From CAYJLF01 sp964371055 (GTDB lineage: Bacteria > Eisenbacteria > RBG-16-71-46 > CAIMUX01): 64,000 bases of DNA. Positions 35,183 to 44,261 of the stretch are shown here, one piece after another; position 1 is the stretch's first letter; each line of letters starts with the position of its first letter. The stretch covers positions 62,001-126,000 of the forward strand of contig CAYJLF010000017.1 in NCBI GenBank assembly GCA_964371055.1. The letters run 5' to 3'. The position numbers and the translations under genes were made by a program. The notes under the pieces were generated by a model, which was given only the letters and a program-made list of their open reading frames with translations, was not told the origin of the DNA and did no database searches.

Positions 35183-38100
35183 ATGAGTCGGCCCAAGTTC
35201 GCTCTTCTCGCCTTCCTCGTTCTGACTGCAGCGTCGCTGCCTCTGTGGCCGGCGGTGGCCGGACCAAACGCTGGTGGCGTTCTCCTCGTGCACGCTAACA
35301 CTTCTCTCGTCTACTCATCAGATGCAGCCTACTGCGACCAGTCGGACCTCGAGGCTTGTTCGGAAGCCGTCACGAGGGTGCCCTGGGAGCCGGGGACGCC
35401 GACGGTGTTCTTCGTGATCGCGGCGTTTCCGGACACGTCGCAGCCGCGCCTGAAGGGTCTGAGTTGGGGGGTGGAGTGGGATGACGCCAAGCTCGTCCTC
35501 GTTGACCATGGGAGTTGCGCCGACTTCGAGGTTGCCGATGGCGGGTGGCCGGGGTCCAGGACCGGGATCGGGCAGAGCTTCACCGAAACGCGCACAGGGT
35601 TACTCAACGAGCTGTACTGGTTCGCAGGATACGCGTATGGCGCCGAGGCGGACTCCACTTCGTTCGCGGTTATCCCTCATCCACGGCATGGCGGGGAGAT
35701 GGTGGACGACGCGGTGCCAGCTGTTGCCGACTCGGTCGTGGGGTACGGCACCTTGGGCTTCGGGAGGAAGGCGGGCGTCGTGTGCCCGTCCGTGGCGGAA
35801 GGGGAGGCAGACGGTGAAGGGAATGGCGATGGTGACGACGTGCCTGAGGGCGGTACGGCCCTTGTCGATATCCGCCCCCACAGTATCTACCGCCAGGGCG
35901 GCCGGTGGGCGTTTCTCGTGACCGGCCTGGACCGTCAGGAACTCGCCTCGGTCGAGATCTCCGGCGGTCCCCTCTCGGTTCTACCGAGCGAGTACCGCGA
36001 TGTGGGAGCCGGGCGGGTGCTGTGTTTGTACGACTATCCTGACATCCCCAATGAGACGACCGCGGAGGTGACGGTCCGCAGCCAAGACGGGCTGCAGAAG
36101 ACGTTCCCGCTCACCGTAAAGGAACTGGAGCACCCGACGGAGGAGGAGCGGAACTACTCAGTCGATGCACGCCTTCGCACCGCCACCATCGACTGGATCC
36201 CGGTGTCCCGCGGTGGGCCCTACAGGTTCGTCGAGCGGGACCTTCGCGAGGTCACCATTCACGATACTCTCATGGCCGTAGTCCTCTCAGGCCTCCAGAC
36301 CCGGTATGTGCACAAGGTGCACCCCGACCTGGCCGATGGGGACTCTGTCCTGACAAGTCGACGTGGATCCACATTAGTCGTTCCTCCTGAGCAGCGAAGT
36401 CTCTATTCATTCACCCTTCCGCCGGAAATCCCGAACACCGCTATGGCCGAGGCGCTCCTGGAATGCCCGAGCGTTCTTGACGCTTGGGCGAACCGCTCGG
36501 TGGTGATCCCGCGGTCCTATCCGTGTGACTCCGATATCACGGATCCCTAGTACCCCAACCAGTGGGAACTCCAGAGCATGACGGAGCACTGCGGTTCCCA
36601 GGGCATCCAGGCCAACTATGCGTGGTGTGCAACAAGAGGGGCTGGGTCCTGTCTCTTCCTGATCGACGCGCCATTGAACTACCTGCATCCAGATATCCAG
36701 CCTCAGCTGCTCGGCGACGTCCCGCCGCAGCCCCTGCCACAATCCGGGACGTGGGCCTACCACGGCATGGAGTGCGCGGCGCTTGCCGTAGCGTCGATCA
36801 ACTGTCAGGGCATGGTCGGCGTGGCGCCGGAGGCCTTTCTCTACCCGTACGAGTTCCGTCTCGGGGATCCTGCGTTCGACCCCTATCTGAAGCTCAGGGA
36901 CTACCTGGATGACATCTGGTATCGTGCATACTCGGGCTATGATGTGGTGAACATGTCCTGGGCGTTCGTGAACCCGCTGACGCCCCAGCAGCAGTCCCAG
37001 ATCGAGTCACGCCTGCAATGGCTGTACGATGACGGCATTCCACTCTTCGCCGCCAGAGGCGAGTCCACGGACTACCCTGCCTCCTCGCCATGGGTGTGCG
37101 CCGTCCAAGGAGTGAAGCGCTATCCTTCTCAGGGACTCTGCGGTGCCACCGCGGCCGTCCGCGCGCCATGCTCGGACTTCGCCGTCTTGCCGACTTGGTA
37201 CGATCCCTGGTGGAGGGTGCCGCCTTCGGACTACTTCGGCTCATCCTACGCCTGCGCCATCACGGCGGGTGCCGCCATTCTGATCCTGCGCTGCGGTTTG
37301 TGGAGTCCTGCCTCTCTGTACCAGGAGCTGGCCGATGAAACCACGATTTACGGGCGGGTGATCCCGAGCATGCCGTGCGGCTTGACGGGCATCAACGACA
37401 TCGCGGACTTCGAGGTCTCTTCGGCTCCTGGGTGCAGGGTCCAGGTGGACTACGACATCCTCGACGTTGAAGGCATCGGCGCGATCAGGATCTTCGCATC
37501 GCCCTCCTGCTGGGGACCCTTCGAACTCTGCCATGAGTTCTACCCCTCCGAAGACGGGCACTACCAGCACCTGATCGACCGTCTCTGCAGCGGAACCCAG
37601 TACATCCAGATGCGGGTATACGGGGGCGGGGGCTACGCGTTCTACCAAGGATCAGCTCTCGCCGGGACCGGATGTGGTACCTGCGCGCAACCCGAGCTGC
37701 CCGAGTTCTTCGATGCTTCGGCCCACGCAGCGACCGTGGAATTGCGGTGGTCGACGGTGGATGAGCCGTCGTCGTGGCAGTACTACATCGTTGGGGGAGC
37801 GGCTGCCGACCTTGAGACCTGCGGCTGGGGTGGGCGATGGGGCTCGTGGGGGCGCGCCCTCCTGCCCCTGTACGGGCAGGGGTGTGACTGCGGTATAGAC
37901 GAGCCCGAAGAGTGTCAGTGCTGGGAAGATGATGGTCTGGCCCCAGGGGCATACTTCAGCTATCGCCTCGCCGTCGTCGAGCGGTCAGCTCAGGGTCGGT
38001 TCATGGGGATGTCGGCGTTCACGCCGGAGGCAACGGTGTACATCAATCCGGCGTCTGCTCCGGATGAGCCGATTGCGGCGGGCTCGGGAGCCAGGCTGTG

Positions 38101-38365
38101 GCCGGTGCCGTGGTCACGCACGGACGATCTGCGCATGGAGTTTGCTACGGAATCCGCGGGCAAGGCTCGCGTGGCCTTCTACGATGCCTCAGGCCGGATT
38201 GTCTGCTCGGATGGCGTCGCCATCGACGTATCTTCCGGCCGTAACGAGGTGCGCCTGCCGGCCGCGATGATTCGGAGCGCCCTGCGGGCATCTGGGGTCT
38301 ACTTCGCGGCGATTTCGCTTCCGGACGGCCAAAGAGTCGCCAGGAGACTTGTCGTGGTGCCTTAG
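35183..38365 (+). pseudogene. Secreted subtilisin-like (S8) peptidase with 'AGPN' domain, interrupted by in-frame TAG
   Basis: Open for 1,060 codons apart from TAG at 36548-36550 (codon 456). After a signal peptide, residues about 27-215 repeat the N-terminal domain of the 29330 gene ('GPNAGGVLLVHANTSLVYS', 'LKGLSWGVEWDDAKLVLVD'). The text around the stop, 'DSDITDP' (stop) 'YPNQWELQ', is the usual lead-in to an S8 domain. The triad is present: Asp in LIDAPLNYLHPDI (about 495), His in YHGMECAALA (about 527), oxyanion Asn in NMSW, Ser in GSSYACAITAG (about 688). A FlgD-like sorting domain closes it. Active-site residues are intact, so the damage may be recent; TGG to TAG or TAC to TAG would both explain it. 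Confidence 0.75.
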
Positions 38366-38558
38366 TCCGCGGTCCCCGACGGTCCGTCGGACGAGTTGCG
38401 TGATCGACTGATTGAGGGAGTTCATGCAGGTCCTGTGGGTCGGGCTTCCGACGCGTTTCGCACCGCCAGAACTCCGAGCACGTCAGGGTGGGGCGAAGCG
38501 TGTTGTCACCCGCGAGCGGCTCTCGGATGAACGCCGTTACGGGTCGCCAGAGCGTCGT
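38366..38558. other. Spacer between unit 2 peptidase and XRE remnant
   Basis: About 190 bp between the convergent peptidase gene and XRE remnant. I see no gene, repeat or clear terminator here. Confidence 0.4.
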
Positions 38559-39014
38559 TCAGCTCGGCCGGTACGGTCCCCGCTTCACGCTCCGGTTCGC
38601 CCTGGAACCGACGTCTACCCTCCCCGCCGGCTGGGTCTTGGTTGGCCGTATGTACCATCGGGTGGCGCGCTGGTAGCGTCCGAGGCACCCCACTTCGGCG
38701 GCGAGGCGATCTTGCCGAGAACCGTCGAGGGAGCTAGGTGCGACGAGTACCGCCGTGGCCGGGTGGCGTCTGTCAGGAACTCTCGGATTCGATCGCAACA
38801 CCGCCGGCGGTGCCTGGAGGCGCGGGGATGCGGTTCCGGCCTCCCAGTTATAAACCGTCGTCTTGTCGACCCCGATCCGCGCCGCCACCTCCCGCTGGAG
38901 GAGCCCGAGATCCAGGCGGCGTTTTCGGATGTGATCGCCGATGGTGCGGAGTTCCGTAGAATAAGCTCTCCCCAGGGGTTGCGGGCTTCGAAGCACGAGA
39001 TCACAAAATGGCAA
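38559..39014 (-). pseudogene. XRE-type HTH gene, decayed
   Basis: From the TTG at 39014 (MPFCDLVLR) the frame encodes one good HTH domain, 'GDHIRKRRLDLGLLQREVAA' then 'RIGVDKTTVYNWEAG'. After that the sequence stops looking like the family; the expected 'I-x-EFLG' stretch appears in another frame (IREFLTD), pointing to a frameshift near 38840. The first 33 bp are identical to the XRE gene of unit 1. It was probably a two-domain XRE protein like that gene. Confidence 0.6.
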
Positions 39015-39571
39015 CGCAGGGGTGTATGTGTGGGTTCCTGGGGCACCCCCGCCGTCCCTGCCGCTGTACACCGCATCAGGTCCGCGTCTATCGCAACCGA
39101 CTCAGCGGACCGCTGCTCGATCGGATCGACATGCACGTGGAGGTGCCGGTGGTGACGGCGCGGGAGCTGACGCGAGGGGTGCGTCGAAGGCGAGGTACGG
39201 CAGAGGACCTGTCGGTCCGCTCACCGGAGTCTGGGAGTTTCGCTGGGGATGCGGAGCCCGAGTCCTCTGCTTCCGTGCGCGCGCGTGTGATCGCCGTGCG
39301 ATTCGTGCAGGAGCAGCGGTTCGAAGGCGAGCCGATCCACTGCAACGCCCAGATGGGGATCCGTGAGATCGAGCGATACTGCCGGGTCGACGACGCGACG
39401 CGGGCGCTCCTGCACAAGGCGATGGAGACGCGATCGATGAGCGCGCGGGCAGTGCATCGGGTGCTGCGAGTGGCGCGGACCATCGCGGATCTCGCCGGCT
39501 CGGAGGAGATCGCGCTCGAGCATGTGGCCGAGGCGGTGCAGTATCAGGCGCTCACGCAACAAGGGTCGTGA
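39008..39571 (+). pseudogene. Partial comM copy 2 (3' third, with internal deletion)
   Basis: Matches comM from TGT at 39023 (CMCGFLGHPRRPCRC, identical to the intact gene at the start). The segment after 'TRGVRR' is shorter and different (RRGTAEDLSVRSPESG versus the Ala/Arg-rich stretch of comM), and the C-terminus diverges after 'AVQYQ'. The junction supplies an ATG at 39008. No third secreted-protein unit follows, so this marks the right end of the array. Confidence 0.8.
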
Positions 39572-39620
39572 CGGTGGTCAGCTCGTGGCAGTTGTGAGAC
39601 ATCACCGACTTGCCCCGCTC

Positions 39621-39815
39621 TCATCGATAGCGACGCTTGATACGACCCCAGGTTTCGGATACGACCGGCACCGGCGGTGGCTCACCCGTCACCAGCAGGG
39701 CGTAGTCGCCGCAGGCGCTGCCATAGCCATCGACAACGACATAGTAGGTACCGCCGGCGAGCGCAAAGAGCACCGAGGTCAAGGCGACGGGCACGGACCA
39801 CCATCTGCGGGTCAT
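39621..39815 (-). CDS. 64-aa exported mini-protein with PPC-like stub and C-terminal WGRIK motif
   Basis: From the ATG at 39815 (AAGGAG upstream): a signal peptide (WWSVPVALTSVLFALAG), then GTYYVVVDGYGSACGDYALL, which is the last strand pair of a bacterial pre-peptidase C-terminal (PPC) domain, then a linker and ETWGRIKRRYR at the end. The body of the original protein seems to have been deleted, fusing the signal peptide to the tail. The last residues match those of the choice-of-anchor L protein at 55736 (ETSWGRIKSDYR). Confidence 0.55.
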   Translation of the reverse strand: MTRRWWSVPVALTSVLFALAGGTYYVVVDGYGSACGDYALLVTGEPPPVPVVSETWGRIKRRYR

Positions 39816-39915
39816 CGCGAGCTCTCCTTCGGCGGAAGACCGGACCGCCCCGCCGACCGCGGGCATGCCGCTTCGACGCCCACGATCATAGTCGCTGCGG
39901 CCGAACGGGGCGCGG

Positions 39916-41727
39916 TCAGCTCCCCTCGGGGGCAGGATCCAGATGTTTCAAGTCACCGGCCGCGGGCTGCCGCCAGAGCCAGGCCGACAGGAACATCAAC
40001 CCCCACAAGAAGTGATAGGCGTGAGCCGACACCTCCCCCTTTCGGCTTCTTTCCGCGATGCGGCTCACGAAACGGTGATCGAAGGTGTTGCGCGCGGGGT
40101 TCTCGGGCGAGAGCACGAGGTCCCGAATCAGCTCCTGCATGCTGGCCTCCCGCACGAATCCACGGAACGGGGCGGCGAAACCCCGCTTTCTCCGATAGAC
40201 CATCGCGGGCGGGACCCGCCTCGCGAGCTCGCGTTTGATGAATCCCTTCGCTTCCGATCGATCGAAGTCCCCGCGGGAACTCATCTCGAAGCCGAGACGG
40301 ACGAGATCCTCCTGCATGAAGGGAAGGTGCCGATGAACGCCATGCCGCCGCAGCGGCTCGAAGAGCTTCATTCCGATCAGCCCGGCGGCGGTGTGCACCT
40401 GCTGGAGGACGGCGAACCGAGTCTCCGCCGGCCAGCCGTCGGCGAGAGACTCGATGTAGGCCCCCAGAACTCCGTCCACCTCCGCGCGCGCCTGCGGGGT
40501 GGCATGGTAGGCGATGCCCTCGAGGCAGTTCGCCGCGATGCTGAAGGCGAAGCGTGGATCCAGACGGGCGCTCTTGCGGAACCGGCTGAGGATGTGGCCG
40601 GGCTTCGAAGCTCGCTCGGCACATCCGAACCACCCATAGGCGCTCCCGGCCAGCGATCGGGCCGGTCTCGGAATCCGTAAGGCCTGCCGGAGGGCCCGGT
40701 CGCTGCCCCGTACACCGAAGATCTGATCCGGCCCGAGCCCTTCCACCGCATGTCCCGCGTCGATGCACTCGGCGAGCGTGTGGTGCACCAGAACGTTCGC
40801 CGGGATCGCGGAGTCGTCGCTGATGGGGAAGCTGTAGTCGCGCGCGAGTCGTTCGAGGAAGGGCGCGAGATCGCACGGCTGGCAGGTCACGACCCGCCGA
40901 ACGCGGACGTCGAGGCTGGCCGCGATCTGGAGCGCAAACGCCGCCTCGGTGTCGTGCTCGCCGAAAGAGAGGTTGTACAGCGCGACGTCGTCTCGCGACA
41001 GCTCTCGAAAGAGCGCCGCCAGGATCGAGGAGTCCACCCCGCCGCTGAAGAAGAGCACGGCATCGGCAGGCACTTCCGCCAGCCGGGCTCGCAGGCGTTT
41101 CCAGTACTCTGACTCGAGATGGACCAGAGCCCGAGTCGACAGTTCTTTGCGCGCTGCGTCCCCGTCGTCGACCGGCCAGGGGAACCGGCGGGTCAAGGTC
41201 ACTTCGCCTGTGCGTGTCATCAGCCGGGCCGCGTGGCCGTTTGGCACGCGCCGAACGCGGTGGAACAGCGTCAAGGGAGGTGGGACAGCTCCGAACTGGT
41301 GCTGGGCGTAGACACCTCGCTCGTCGAGCTCCCGGCCGGCCCAGAGACCCATCAGGCGCAGGTCGTTTCCTACGGCCGTGCCCCGCCCGTCAAAGCTGTG
41401 ATAGAGCTGCTCGCACGCTGCGACGGGCACGGAGCCCGAGAGTTCACCGCTCCGAAGATCGAGCGCGAGCGTCACCCCGTCCGGCTCCGGGCCGGCATCC
41501 GTCACCTTCCAGACATCTCCCGCAAGCCCAACCGCAGCCGTCCCGGGCCGCGTGTCGGCGTGCCCTTCGTCCGCTCGGTGGAGAGCCATCAGCGTGGCGG
41601 TCCTGCCGTCAGCCAGAGTCCGGCGCTGGGCCCGGGCGACCAGGCCGGGCCAATCGGCGAAGGCGCGAGCGGTCGCTTCCCACGCCAGTCGGGCGCCGTC
41701 GGATCCGACGAAGAGCCCCCACAGCAT
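39916..41727 (-). CDS. Asparagine synthetase-like protein, glutaminase Cys absent
   Basis: 603 aa. The C-terminal synthetase domain has the PP-loop FFSGGVDSS (about 227-235), 'LYNLSFGEHDTEAAFALQIA', 'EGLGPDQIFGVRG' and 'RRKRGFAAPFRGFVRE'. The N-terminal region resembles the Ntn glutaminase domain in length and in 'LFHRVRRVPNGHAARL', but the protein begins MLWGLFVG instead of MCG, so it cannot use glutamine in the usual way. Such proteins amidate or ligate other substrates, e.g. in surface-glycan or peptide biosynthesis. It lies 165 bp after the exopolysaccharide deacetylase gene on the same strand, making a role in that pathway possible. Confidence 0.8.
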   Translation of the reverse strand: MLWGLFVGSDGARLAWEATARAFADWPGLVARAQRRTLADGRTATLMALHRADEGHADTRPGTAAVGLAGDVWKVTDAGPEPDGVTLALDLRSGELSGSVPVAACEQLYHSFDGRGTAVGNDLRLMGLWAGRELDERGVYAQHQFGAVPPPLTLFHRVRRVPNGHAARLMTRTGEVTLTRRFPWPVDDGDAARKELSTRALVHLESEYWKRLRARLAEVPADAVLFFSGGVDSSILAALFRELSRDDVALYNLSFGEHDTEAAFALQIAASLDVRVRRVVTCQPCDLAPFLERLARDYSFPISDDSAIPANVLVHHTLAECIDAGHAVEGLGPDQIFGVRGSDRALRQALRIPRPARSLAGSAYGWFGCAERASKPGHILSRFRKSARLDPRFAFSIAANCLEGIAYHATPQARAEVDGVLGAYIESLADGWPAETRFAVLQQVHTAAGLIGMKLFEPLRRHGVHRHLPFMQEDLVRLGFEMSSRGDFDRSEAKGFIKRELARRVPPAMVYRRKRGFAAPFRGFVREASMQELIRDLVLSPENPARNTFDHRFVSRIAERSRKGEVSAHAYHFLWGLMFLSAWLWRQPAAGDLKHLDPAPEGS

Positions 41728-41892
41728 GGCGAGACCCCCTTCCGGAACGGCAGTCGGGCATTGGTGTCCCGTCTACCTCTTCGCGCGGGGCGCGAACGTC
41801 ACGACCATTGTGCCACCGGCTCCAATCGAGTCGAAACGAGTATAGCCCGGACACGTCGCCGGGAGGGGGTGCATCGGCGGGCCGGGGTCGTT

Positions 41893-43953
41893 TCAAAGGG
41901 GAGCGGGCGGAGCGGGGGTCGGGCCGGCCGCGACCGGTTCGACCCGTCGGAGCGACAGTGTGACCGCTTCCCCGCCCGGTAACGTGGGGAGCGGGACGCG
42001 CAGGACGCCCCGGTGGTCCGCCGCGAGACGGACGGAGGCCGCGAATGGTGGCTTCGCGTCACGCGCCATCGCGGCGATCTCGAACCATCCTCCCGGGCCG
42101 CTCGCTTCCGGGCGCACCGCCGCGACGAGTCCTTCGATCGACTCCGTTCCGCGATTCCAGGCGCGCAGTCGCCAGGTCCCCGGCTCGTTGGGGGCGCCGG
42201 GATCGCCGGCGGGTTCGAGTGCGACGGCGCACGACGCGCGCCGCCTCCACCAGGATGCGACCTCGCCGGGCGGGACGACCCAGTCCGGCGTATCAGCGAG
42301 GTGGTCGAGGAACGGCCGAACGGCGGCGACGGAACGCTCGTGTCCCAGCAGGTGCGTGTGCAGGCTCAGGAGGTAGAGCCCGCCGAAGCGCCGCACGATC
42401 GCGAGCTCCGCCTCGAGGGTGTCGCTGACCTCCGAGGCCGGAACCGGGCGCAGGACGGCGAAGTCGTAGTCATCGCGGGCGACGCGCGGGAGGATCACCA
42501 GTGCGGATTCGTCCGCGGCGCGGGCGCTCTTCCGATTGGCGTCACCGGCTCCTCCCGCGACGAGACCGCGCCGCGACACCAGCCGTGGCATCGCGCGGGA
42601 CGTCTGGCTGCCGCCCAGGAGATAGTCGTATCCCTCTTCCACCATCACCCGAAGCGTCGTCTCGTCCCACTGCTCCTCCGGCGGCCGGAATCCGCGCACG
42701 GGCTGGCCGGTGAGGGAGGAGAGGTCTCGCGCGCTTCGGCGCAGGCGCGGCCGCTGGACGCGCTCGGGGTGCCCGCCGACCGGCTGGTGGTTGTCGGTGT
42801 GGCTTCCGATCTCGTGACGCGCGGCGATGCGTCGCACGAGGTCCGGCTGGCGCTTCGCGAGGTCCGAGACGCAGTAGAATGCGCCCCGCAGATGGCGCGC
42901 CTCCAGCTCGTGATAGAGCGCCTCAGCCTGGACGAAGTCGGTCTCGGTGTCCTCTGCGATCATGATCGCAGAGGGTGCGCCGCCGGGCCAGCTTTCCAAC
43001 TCCGCCGCGCCGTCCTTCGCCAGCCAGGTCAGTGACGAGCGCAGCCACTCGCCGGCCAGAGCGAGGTTCTCCGGCTCCGCGTGGATCCACTCGAGCGGAA
43101 ACCCCAGCCAGAGCCACCGCCCCTCCCCGTGTGCCCCCGCCAGCGCGCCGGCCCAGCTCTCCGGCGCCGCCGCGGGGTCACCGGCGGGTCCGGGTGCGTG
43201 CGGCGCCCGGCCGTGGGTCGACCACCACGCGAGCGGCGCGGGATGGCGAACGCCGAACGAGGACGGGCCCGGGTCGAAAGCGATGCGCGCCCCCTGGAGG
43301 TCGGTCGGGGCGAACGGCGTGGTGCGCCCGAGGGTGAGGAAGTGAGCGGAGGCGGTTGGCACCTCCCACGCCGCGTCCCCTCCGAGAAGCGCCAGCATGC
43401 GATCCCATCCGATCCACCGGCCGTCGCCGTCGCGGACCGCCAGGGGTCCCACGATCAGAAGCGCGCCGCCCGAAGCGCACCAGCGCCCGAGCGAATCCCA
43501 CTGGGCCGCGTCCAGGCAGTAGGCGTAGTCGAGGCAGAGCAGAGCATCCTCGGGTTCATCCGGCAGACGCCACGTTTCCCGCACCTCGAACCCGAGTTCC
43601 GTCAGCCGGTGCCGGGTCCCCTCGATCAGCGCCGGATAGTCTCCGCCCATCGAGGCGAGATACGCGCGGTCGGCCTCGGAGACGCGCAGGAGCACCGGGA
43701 TCTCCAACGGCTCGAACTCGACCCCGGCGGCCGGGATCGAGGATGGCGTCGACCACGGGGCCCAGCCGACCGGGTCGTCCGGGGTCCAGAAGATGACTCC
43801 GCCCGGTTGACGCCGATGGATCGTGATCGAGGCGAGCATCGACCCCGAGATCACGACGAGGCCCCAGAGCAGGAGCCATCGGCGGCGAATCTCCGGCCGG
43901 TTCGTTCGGCGGGCGCCGACCGCGCGGGGCCGGTTTACCGGGCGTTCAGACAT
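41893..43953 (-). CDS. Membrane-anchored polysaccharide deacetylase (NodB-like)
   Basis: 686 aa. One TM helix near the N-terminus (WLLLWGLVVISGSMLASI), then a ~270-residue beta/alpha region, then a NodB-type domain: IMIAEDTETDF (motif 1, Asp replaced/shifted relative to TFDD), 'HEIGSHTDNHQPVGG' (motif 2, H-T-x-x-H zinc site) and 'GFRPPEEQWDE' (motif 3). A C-terminal beta domain follows. By family it removes acetyl groups from an extracytoplasmic N-acetylated polymer, the role of PgaB/IcaB. Its start overlaps the small membrane gene by 8 bp. Confidence 0.8.
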   Translation of the reverse strand: MSERPVNRPRAVGARRTNRPEIRRRWLLLWGLVVISGSMLASITIHRRQPGGVIFWTPDDPVGWAPWSTPSSIPAAGVEFEPLEIPVLLRVSEADRAYLASMGGDYPALIEGTRHRLTELGFEVRETWRLPDEPEDALLCLDYAYCLDAAQWDSLGRWCASGGALLIVGPLAVRDGDGRWIGWDRMLALLGGDAAWEVPTASAHFLTLGRTTPFAPTDLQGARIAFDPGPSSFGVRHPAPLAWWSTHGRAPHAPGPAGDPAAAPESWAGALAGAHGEGRWLWLGFPLEWIHAEPENLALAGEWLRSSLTWLAKDGAAELESWPGGAPSAIMIAEDTETDFVQAEALYHELEARHLRGAFYCVSDLAKRQPDLVRRIAARHEIGSHTDNHQPVGGHPERVQRPRLRRSARDLSSLTGQPVRGFRPPEEQWDETTLRVMVEEGYDYLLGGSQTSRAMPRLVSRRGLVAGGAGDANRKSARAADESALVILPRVARDDYDFAVLRPVPASEVSDTLEAELAIVRRFGGLYLLSLHTHLLGHERSVAAVRPFLDHLADTPDWVVPPGEVASWWRRRASCAVALEPAGDPGAPNEPGTWRLRAWNRGTESIEGLVAAVRPEASGPGGWFEIAAMARDAKPPFAASVRLAADHRGVLRVPLPTLPGGEAVTLSLRRVEPVAAGPTPAPPAPL

Positions 43954-44137
43954 GGTCGCCCGGCTTGCGCCGGTACCGGTGGAAGAAGGCGACCTCCTCG
44001 ACTTCGCCCTTCGCGAAACGGCGGTTCGGCCTTCGCCGGTCGCGGAGCTTGTAGGCGACGTACGAGGCCACCGCCAGCACCACCGACGCGACGGTCGCGA
44101 TCAGAATCGCGGTCGAAAAGATCGAGATGATGTTCAT
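43946..44137 (-). CDS. Small single-TM protein of the exopolysaccharide operon
   Basis: 63 aa: one TM helix (IFSTAILIATVASVVLAVAS), then a basic cytoplasmic tail (YKLRDRRRPNRRFAKGE ... FFHRYRRKPGDHV). It sits between the GT2 synthase and deacetylase genes, where PgaD/IcaD-type accessory subunits are found, and overlaps the deacetylase gene. The PgaD-like role is inferred from size, topology and place only. Confidence 0.65.
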   Translation of the reverse strand: MNIISIFSTAILIATVASVVLAVASYVAYKLRDRRRPNRRFAKGEVEEVAFFHRYRRKPGDHV

Positions 44138-44219
44138 CGGACTTCCTCCCGTGGCGGGCGCGGCCGGTATGGTCCGCGTGACCGCTGTCCCCTCGGCATT
44201 CCGTGGGCGAACCGCGCCG

Positions 44220-44246
44220 CCCCCGCTGCCCCCGCTGCCCCCGCTG
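44220..44246. repeat. Perfect 9-bp tandem repeat (CCCCCGCTG)x3
   Basis: Three exact units in the 124-bp space between the GT2 stop (44262) and the small membrane gene (start 44137). On the minus strand it reads (CAGCGGGGG)x3. It could change copy number by slippage and so alter spacing or mRNA structure between the two genes. Confidence 0.8.
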
Positions 44247-44261
44247 CCTGCGTCGGAGTCT

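Noticed and set aside
38412..39155. 247-codon plus-strand ORF across the XRE remnant
   Set aside because: It runs antisense to the XRE gene and out of frame through the comM tail; no protein signature.
34220..39571. comM tails as functional small genes
   Set aside because: They keep open frames but lack the AAA+ core and upstream promoter; kept as pseudogenes until expression is shown.
43081..44130. Plus-strand ORF opposite the deacetylase gene
   Set aside because: Pro/Arg-rich shadow frame; the minus strand carries the NodB motifs.
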